A model generated the notes under the pieces. That model saw only the letters and a list, made by a program, of their open reading frames with translations. It was not told where the DNA came from and did not search any database. The position numbers and the translations under genes are program-made. From Xylona heveae TC161 (lineage: Eukaryota; Ascomycota; Xylonomycetes; Xylonales; Xylonaceae), in contig NW_017264198.1 of NCBI RefSeq assembly GCF_001619985.1, positions 124,001-188,000 of the forward strand: a DNA stretch of 64,000 nt, read 5' to 3'. Shown in pieces: positions 58,174-64,000 of the stretch. Numbering within the stretch: position 1 is the first letter of the stretch; every line of letters begins with the position of its first letter.

Positions 58174-58560
58174 AATAGGCCCACCAAGGGTAAAAAATTG
58201 TGTCCGCTTTGTTCAAATAAAATAGCATCCTAGTCGCAACAATTACAGTCATTTGACCTTGGACTTTCCTGATGTCCAAAGACGCCACAACATGCTGTGG
58301 CGCGCTCTCGCTGGGATTGGATTGTGCTGTGCTCCGATGCGTCGTCTGTCGGTAAATTCCGTAGCGCTGATCTCTAGACCGTGGTTATGGCTTTTAACTG
58401 TCAACAACCAAAATATTGAGAGGATCGATAAAGATGAGAATAACATGGCCATCAGCTGAGATGTTCTCAACGTATTAAGTTGGCCTTTTCTTATAGTCTA
58501 CAAATACAAATGAGCTAGAGATTACATGCCATCTTGATTTTTCTCTGTTCTTTTGTACTG
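58174..58560. other. Short intergenic region NOC2-GWT1
   Basis: The 3' end of NOC2 and the promoter of GWT1, in the same direction. No feature seen. Confidence 0.6.
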
Positions 58561-60244
58561 ATGGCAAAATCGTACAAATCACTTAAGGAGGACTTCGTGT
58601 CCAATCTCACGGGAGGAGATATTTCAGAGATCAATTATGTCACATTTGTAGCGCCGGTACGTTTCCCATTCTGTCATTGATTGATTGTATAATGCGTGAA
58701 ATCTTTCATTAAATTCAATCCGCCTGAGTATTGAGATATCAAATAACCTAATGCTTACTTCAACACTCAAGGCTGCTGCACTACTTTGGTCTTCATTACA
58801 AAGTCGACAAAAGTTTTTTCTTTCTTACGGTCCAACAGCATTTGTAACGGACTTCCTACTCAACTGTGGGGCAATTCTTTTTGCAATAACTTCATATTCC
58901 TCAGCACCAATATTGCTCAACATACTCTTGTTAACGCCAGCTTTGTTGCTATATGCTTTCCCTCCGGCGTCGCCGGCACGGAATAAAAAGTTGAAACCCA
59001 GGGGTGAAGAAAAGGAAAGGTCAAAAAATGACCATTTGCATCTTTCAACTCCAAAAACTGGACGGATTGCGGGCGGACTCGAAGGAGATCATACGCAGAC
59101 CTCTGAGTCGTCCGCACCACAGCTCGATCCTTTTCCCATCAGACCATTCTTAACAACATATAGAGGTACAATGCTTATCATCACCGCAATTGCTATCTTG
59201 GCTGTCGACTTCCGAGTCTTTCCACGGCGGTTTGCCAAGGTCGAGACCTGGGGCACCTCACTTATGGATCTTGGGGTTGGTTCATTTGTGTTTTCGGCCG
59301 GCGTCGTCTCCGCAAAAGACGCTTTGAAGACAAGATTGTCAGGATCATCAGTTACTCTGAAGAATCGTCTTTTGAAATCGATCCGCCATTCGCTGCCATT
59401 AATGATTTTGGGTTTGATCAGGCTCTATAGCGTCAAAGGTCTTGACTACGCTGAGCATGTTACTGAGTACGGAGTCCACTGGAATTTCTTCTTTACACTG
59501 GGGCTACTTCCACCATTTGTGGCTCTTTGCGACACCGCCTTCAGATTTATCCCATCGTATACGGTGCTGTCAATCATAGTGGGCCTGACTTACGAGGTTG
59601 TGCTTCAAACGACGTCACTCCAAGCTTTTGTTCTTACTGCGCCTAGAAAGGACTTGTTTTCGCAAAATCGAGAAGGCATCTTTTCATTCTTCGGATACCT
59701 TGCCATATTCCTAGCAGGCGAGTCCATAGGGATGTATGCCTTGCCTCGCCATCATTCCGGGCGGAAAGATTCGTCTCCGAATAAAGAGCGCAAGCGGCTC
59801 ATTGTCTCGCTTCTCTCTCAAACCGCATTGTGGACAGGTTTATTTTACGTTTGTGCAAGTTACAAATATGGCTTCGATCTTCGCGTATCTCGGCGATTGG
59901 CGAATCTGCCATATTTCCTCTGGGTCACAGCCTTCAACTGCGGTCAGATTTTCTTGTTCTGCGTCATCGAAACGCTTTGTTTCCCGGGCGTGCATACTGC
60001 GGCCGACAGAACGACAGAGCGCGCGAGGTGCGATGAAGCAACAAGCAGAGTCCTACGCGCATACAACCGCAACGGGCTTGGCATCTTCTTGCTGGCGAAT
60101 CTTCTGACTGGTCTTGTCAATATCGCCCTGCCGACGCTGACCATGGGTCCTCTGCCAGCCATGGCAACGTTGCTAGGATACACTAGTTTACTCACGGGAG
60201 TGGCGGCCGCGTTGGATCAGCGTGGCATCAGTATCAAACTATAA
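58561..60244 (+). CDS. gwt1: Gwt1, GPI-anchor inositol acyltransferase
   Basis: Two exons, 58561-58656 and 58772-60244, join over a 115-base intron to give 522 residues. Gwt1 acylates the inositol ring of GlcN-PI in the endoplasmic reticulum, an early step of GPI-anchor synthesis needed to place mannoproteins in the cell wall; the fungal enzyme is the target of gepinacin and manogepix. The first exon [20 protein letters not shown] is the conserved N-terminus, running into [20 protein letters not shown] across the junction. Twelve or so hydrophobic spans follow; a charged loop (about 100-140) is variable. [29 protein letters not shown] (about 185-215) and [15 protein letters not shown] are family signatures. 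Length is near the fungal norm of about 500. Confidence 0.95.
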
Positions 60245-63200
60245 ATATGGACGTGTTCCCTGTCCGTCTTCAAATAGCTCAATTGACAATGACCCGACAC
60301 GGGGAACGAATTGACCAGTCAGAATTTTGAACCGCTACCCTTTGCATTTTCAGTCATTGGCCGAGCAACTGATACTGCTGTTCTACATCACGTCGAGCTT
60401 TATTTACGAACAGACTAGAAGCCACGTTTGTTTACCTTGTATAATGGTCATTGAGCCATCAGGACTTTTACTCGGAATCTGCGGACGTGACCAATGCCAA
60501 AGACCATAAATGACTGTAGCATCTGTTTCAAATATCTCAGATCATCAACCGACGTTCATTGATTTAGAAGCTGGGGAAATCGTCTACCAGGATCAGGTGT
60601 CTATAATGAGCATGTTTATCACGACGCGTGGAGTAATAATGGCTGCAATACTCGCCAGTAACTTTGCCTGTGTAGCAGGCGAGCGGTCCTGCTCATCTCA
60701 GGACTCGTTTCAGGGGTGCATTAGTGTCGGGAATTCCTTGGCTGGAGAGTCTCTCCAGCCGACGTCGTATTATTCTTGCTGCACGCCCACGCGCACTGAA
60801 GCATGGCATTTCCTATTCTGATTCGGCACTCATCAAGTTATTATGACCTTGAAAGCAATCGCAAAATATTCTGTGTGTGGATTAGCAGTCAATCGATACA
60901 TTTCTTTCGAGCCACCGGCATGGTGCCGTCGACTTTAATCCAGATGAAGGCGTATAACGATAAAATCTTGAACAAATTCAAGTCTGTGCCTCTCCCGATT
61001 ACCAAAAGGGAAAAATTCTTCGCCGCTTTTCCCTTGCTGGAATCCCCGTGGCTAGCCGTCCCACGTGTAACTTGTCATTCTCAAAGTAAGCAAACACAAT
61101 GGCAGATGGGTTTTTCCATGGGAATAAAGAAAGGACTACAGTGGTACATTGTTCTGTTGATGGGAAGTGGCTGAGACTCTTACAATCTGCCGTTCCAAAA
61201 GTTGCCCGTTGTTATTCGACGTGATTAAGATGCAGGTACGATACCTCTGCTCATTCAATGCACGAGTCAGGGGTAATCTGTTAGCAGCAGCATGGGGGCG
61301 AACTAGCTGGACTTTGTAGCATGCGGGTCATCCTCTTACAGTAGCACAAAAAGTAGGCAATTGGCAGTTAGCATGTTTTGGCCCCTGTCGCCGTACCAGT
61401 GCATGTCAATTGTCCGGAGTACAGTTAGCAAAGCCAAGCGAACAATCAACCAGCGAATGTGCGAGGAGGGAAAAAATGGGCTGCGGCCCACACAACAACG
61501 CAGGGCGCGATAGGATCATACAAGATACCTAGATACAAGTAATCGGCCCTGGCCTGACTCGGCCTGGGGAATACCCCGGCGGCCGAGTCTCGCGCGAGAT
61601 GTGTTAACCCAGATCGATCGCGATGCAGCTGCTGTGGTCATGCCGTTGTCCAATTCAACCTCGGCAGCTCTAATCCACTGGAGGAATACCTATGGCTGAT
61701 AACGTTAGTTATCCGCGATTGAGAGCAAAATGAATATGGAAGAGAACTTTGAGATGGCAATCTACAAACAAATCTGCAAAGTAAACATACTCCGGTACGG
61801 ACTACACCGTCTAGACAAAAAGGATGAAATCCTGGCCATGTTTTGGCCCAATCGCCCAAGGCCAAAAATGCAGCACAGTGCAGTAGAGTACCTAGAGTAG
61901 TAGTATCACTGTACTACGAAGATTGTCCGTGCCGTAGGCGAACCATACCGAATCGACTATGGAGCCAAAGAGAATCGCGTGCATGCAATCTGCGAGGGGA
62001 AAGGGCGTAGGCCAAGAACCTGCATCTACGATGATGCGTAGCCGGGATCATATCTTGCCCTGCAACACGTTGAGATTGATTTGAATCAAAAGGTGATACC
62101 ACGCGCCTGTTCATGCTGTTCATCATGGGGGCCTTGTGCTTATGTTGTCGAGGGATCTCAAGCAGATGCATCATCTGGAGCCACACATGCGTTGCGCGAG
62201 TGGAAGAGACAGCTGTTCATCTTGGTCATCTGTCACTTTTCTCTAGACCTCGCACGGAGACCAAGTACAGTGTACAATTTGATTTTTACAGAGCTAAATT
62301 TGGCTGGGTCTTTTTCGACAAGGTGATCTATTTTCATGTTTTGCTCCGTTGCAGAAAAATGCACAAACAGGTTCTGTTAGATGGACGGATAATGAACTTA
62401 AAGTATACATACAAAGTTACTGTACGACTACTCCGATAATAATTGTGGCGGCGGGTCAAGTCAAGCGGGAAAGAAAAGACACCAGGGAAATTGCGACGGA
62501 TCCACTGCGCTTTCCAATCTGGTCAGTCCCTGGTCAACCCCCCCCCTGCTCGTGGCTGTTGTGTGGTGACGATTCAATTGTACAGTGATAATGACACCCA
62601 CGGATCCCTTACCACAATGCCAAAGATCCAGAGGTAAAATCAGAGTAGTAAAATAATTAGAAGAAATCCACAGATACCATTCCATAGTGAATGCATCTTC
62701 ATTCACTAATATTTTACCTTGAATTTTTCTATTTGAAATCGTATCCGCTGATACCGCGGTCAAAAACATTCTAGTTATGGCCACCAGTGTTCGCGGGAGC
62801 TAGCTGGGTACTAACTGACGGTATTTGCAGTCCGAGTCTACTTAGTGCTGTGCGTACCAAGTTTTATCGGCGACCTTCAAGGAACCATTCGCTACCGGCC
62901 GAGATAATCCGCCAAGCTGCAACACTTAATTGATTTCCAAAACTTCCTAACCGCGACCGAGCTTCTGCCCGAACCCAACCTCATCCGCTGCTGGAAGGGC
63001 CCACAACCCCCCCATTATTATCAGAAAAGAGAAGATCCACCACACAAAGGCTCTCCCTTTCCTAGCCAGCCCTTCGCTGTATGTTCCCCCCCACGGAATA
63101 ATAGTGACAGCCTTCTGCAAACAAGTCCACCGATTGGAAAACCCATCGGTGTCGGGAAGATCATCCACAGCAACCCACAGACTTGCCCAAGGTGGTCAGC

Positions 63201-64000
63201 GGACGCAATTCAGCATGGCTGGGGTGACCCGCCCATAGTGGATCACTTGTGAGCAAACATCGACTCTGTGGCAGCAGTTGAACACAAACAGCCATTCACA
63301 TCAAGTTATTATTTCCTTCCCCCATACAGTAAGTACCGTACTCTGTACCCACCACCTACCTACCGATCCCCTAGAGGCACGGACAAGAGCCTCTTGCTTT
63401 GGACAAGAAGTTCGTCTCTGCTCATACCCCTCCCTGCCCCCTATAGCCCTCTTGAGACTGATTCGTCCGTTGTCAGGCCTCGTCAGATCTTCCCGCGTTT
63501 CGCGGTCTCGAGGCTCGGCTTGTGATTGTAGCCGCAACACCAACGCCAGGTCATCTCGTCTCCGGTACCTGTGCTCTCACCGACAACCAGCCATCCACAG
63601 AGCCAGGCGTGCAAGGGGAGCGCGTCTGTCATCAACCTTTGCAGTCCGCTCAACTGTCTTCCTGACTTTGAGTCTGTTGTCAATTTTCTGCCTTGGGGCC
63701 CTTTCTCCCCTCAGAAGGCTGCCGCAGTCGTTTTACACGACTGGTCCAAACAAAGACTTGAAGATCGGGCTGCCCGTTCGCCGACCTGCGCCTTCCGTTT
63801 GGTTAGTCGATTCCCTTGACTCCTTCCCAAATTCTCACTGACCTCTTGAACTGGAAGCCGTCACGCGTGGTCTGTTTCGATTTGCCCAACGCTCCTTGAC
63901 GCGGAAGAGTCTCTTGACGAACCAAAGCGCTTATTGCGGGACAAAACATCTCAACGTCGCTGGCGACACTCTGCTTAACTCGGATTTGTTTTGCCTCTGA
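60245..64000. other. 3.8 kb to the right edge without a supported gene
   Basis: Short frames only, none with a recognisable domain. The last 600 bases are CT-rich on the plus strand (around 63,350-63,800), which may be leader or promoter of a gene beyond the edge. A GC-rich stretch lies at 61550-61600. Confidence 0.5.

Noticed and set aside
57783-58187. Ser-rich minus-strand frame.
   Set aside because: Antisense of the acidic tail of NOC2.

Overview
The window is nuclear DNA of a filamentous ascomycete (Pezizomycotina). The evidence is short spliceosomal introns (mostly 47-80 bases, GTRAGT donors, CTAAC/CTGAC-like branch sites), two Zn(II)2Cys6 regulators, and fungal housekeeping genes such as MDM12, GWT1, NOC2 and VPS28. 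I place it near Eurotiomycetes only tentatively. There are 20 protein-coding genes I can model with reasonable confidence, plus one doubtful short ORF and one decayed gene. Most multi-exon models were built by reading splice sites and checking that reading phase is kept across every junction. I saw no rRNA, no convincing tRNA, no CRISPR and no recognisable transposon or virus-derived element.

Layout. 1-0.8 kb: first exon of a vacuolar Ca2+/H+ antiporter, cut by the left edge. 2.5-6.3 kb: a secreted 3-carboxymuconate-cyclase-like beta-propeller and an old yellow enzyme, divergent across 1.3 kb. 9.3-10.9 kb: a family 2 polysaccharide synthase. 13.9-17.5 kb: a Zn2Cys6 regulator and a Baeyer-Villiger monooxygenase, tail to tail. 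17.5-20.2 kb: repeat-rich spacer. 20.2-26.3 kb: mitochondrial acyl-CoA dehydrogenase, a senescence-domain protein and MDM12. 27.0-27.9 kb: a decayed gene of a fungal DUF7924-like family carrying three 16-base tandem copies. 28.4-35.5 kb: a divergent enolase, a RING-H2 protein, a very small gene and a second Zn2Cys6 regulator. 36.1-37.6 kb: an HPP-family membrane protein. 37.6-47.2 kb: 9.6 kb with no gene I can support. 47.2-51.8 kb: a small unknown protein, a nine-exon short-chain dehydrogenase and an unknown protein with a Gln/Ser/Gly repeat. 52.9-60.2 kb: a compact housekeeping block (EFM2-like methyltransferase, VPS28, NOC2, GWT1). 60.2-64 kb: no gene seen.

How the genes may work together. 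The right block is ordinary housekeeping: translation-factor methylation, ESCRT-I sorting, ribosome assembly and GPI-anchor synthesis. The left third is accessory in character. Old yellow enzyme (C=C reduction of enones), Baeyer-Villiger monooxygenase (ketone to lactone), a lactonase-like propeller and an acyl-CoA dehydrogenase lie within 19 kb with a pathway-type regulator, which would fit breakdown of cyclic ketones. This is an inference from neighbourhood only; the spacing is wide and a polysaccharide synthase sits in the middle. The catalytically intact enolase paralogue shares a 13-base GC-rich promoter motif with its RING-H2 neighbour, which is the other observation I would follow first.
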